Shown here: piece by piece, positions 63,211-64,000 of the stretch
How positions within the stretch are numbered: the first letter of the stretch is position 1
Layout: each line of letters opens with the position of its first letter
Source of the DNA: Amblyornis subalaris
Taxonomy: Eukaryota; Chordata; Aves; Passeriformes; Ptilonorhynchidae
Assembly (NCBI GenBank): GCA_018881555.1
Contig: JACAXG010000006.1
Span: 1,860,561-1,924,560 of the forward strand
Length of the DNA: 64,000 nt
Direction: 5' to 3'
The notes under the pieces: generated by a model
What the model saw: the letters and a program-made list of their open reading frames with translations, nothing else
Databases searched by the model: none
Told to the model about the DNA's origin: nothing
Position numbers and translations under genes: made by a program

Positions 63211-64000
63211 TTTTCTTGTCTGCTATCAGATTCCAATGTCAAGGATGAATCAATCAAACCATCTTTTGTCTTTCTTTGTTTCTTTATTTGCAAAATGAGA
63301 AGATACTGCTTACAGTAGTTCAGTTGCCACTTGCCCGAAGTAAGTAAAACCAAAATACTTAAAACCACCGAGGAAATGGCTCTTCCAAACAGTAGCTCTC
63401 AATCTTTTCAGATCAGGACTGTCTTTTCTTACAGTCCAGTCTTGAAAGATGGCACTATGCTAAACACTCCCTGTTCTTAAAAATTGTTTGCACCTCAGCC
63501 TCTAGTAAAACAGATGTCCCAGTACAAACCTTTTCTTCAAATCCTACACCTAAGCTTCCAGCAAAATAGCCTATCATTCCCCTACTCTTAGCCAGTATTC
63601 TGTACTCCTAGTTGAGCCCACTGAAAACTCACGTGTTTCCTGATGCATCCCATCAGGATTGCTGCCCGGTCCTCCAACTAAATGGAGAAGTTCTGAGAAA
63701 GTCATATTTCTGTCTCACAGCTATTAACAGCCAATCCCTTTAGCTGCCTCTAGCCAGTCAGTCTCTGCTCCCACAGGAAACACATCTCTGTTCCTGGATG
63801 CTGGCTCTATTGCCACGGTGAATCCCCCAAACTCAGTACAAGTCACAATGCTATAAAGGGACTGGGAAATGTGGAGTGAAAGAGCCACCCATCCACCAGC
63901 AATACACTGGAGCTAAAGCCACAGCATTTGGCTGCCTCCCATTGACTTGGAGTAAACGTCGCACACTTCATGTGGTGAGAGGGAATGAGAGGAGAGGAGA

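Larger units (their letters stand above)
62601..64000. other. Anonymous stretch at the window end
   Basis: No gene is visible. A likely ancient SINE/L3 trace lies at 63055-63210 and overlaps a short tandem duplication at 63022-63093. The last 400 bases are slightly richer in G and C and contain no recognised element. Confidence 0.5.

Noticed and set aside
1..64000. CRISPR array, operons, insertion sequences or phage genes
   Set aside because: Sequence composition, CR1 and LTR content and lack of coding density are those of a vertebrate nuclear genome; no regularly spaced direct repeats were seen.

Overview
This window looks like a piece of a bird nuclear genome. It is AT-rich overall, has no operon-like gene packing, and its recognisable repeats are CR1 LINE fragments ending in the avian ATTCTATG-type tail plus two solo LTRs of endogenous-retrovirus type flanked by 5-bp target duplications. 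Scattered single N bases suggest unresolved consensus positions in an assembly. I found no protein-coding gene, tRNA, rRNA or known ncRNA that I would defend. The open frames are short, fall on both strands and mostly begin or end at random points. The only protein homology I recognise is reverse-transcriptase remnant in CR1 copies.

Layout. 1-1506 is anonymous sequence with a GC-rich first 300 bases and an A-rich tract near 1312-1349. 1512-2374 is a complete solo LTR (TG...CA, GAGGA on both sides). 2380-14500 is mostly anonymous. 14504-14937 is a dispersed avian repeat ending in a CR1-type tail. 14938-22732 is anonymous, with a 24-bp perfect palindrome at 16708-16731. 22733-23640 is an old CR1 on the minus strand that keeps the RT FADD box and an RT C-terminal segment. 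23641-39656 is a long stretch poor in young repeats, with weak traces of ancient MIR/L3-type elements. 39657-41213 is a CR1 copy split by a 1,088-bp solo LTR (40021-41108, GGTGG on both sides); that LTR carries the strongest visible CpG-rich block of the window. 42150-42560 is a heavily decayed second CR1. 42561-62271 is mostly anonymous, with a diverged three-unit tandem repeat (about 58330-58620) and a 15-bp perfect hairpin (60069-60105). 62272-62600 is a CR1 piece missing its 3' end. 62601-64000 holds a probable ancient SINE/L3 trace.

Nothing here works together as a pathway. The most parsimonious reading is intergenic or deep intronic avian DNA. The most informative structures are the nested CR1/LTR insertion and its LTR-borne CpG-rich block, the two sets of exact target duplications, and several inverted repeats not explained by known elements. 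I see no sign of a new biological system.
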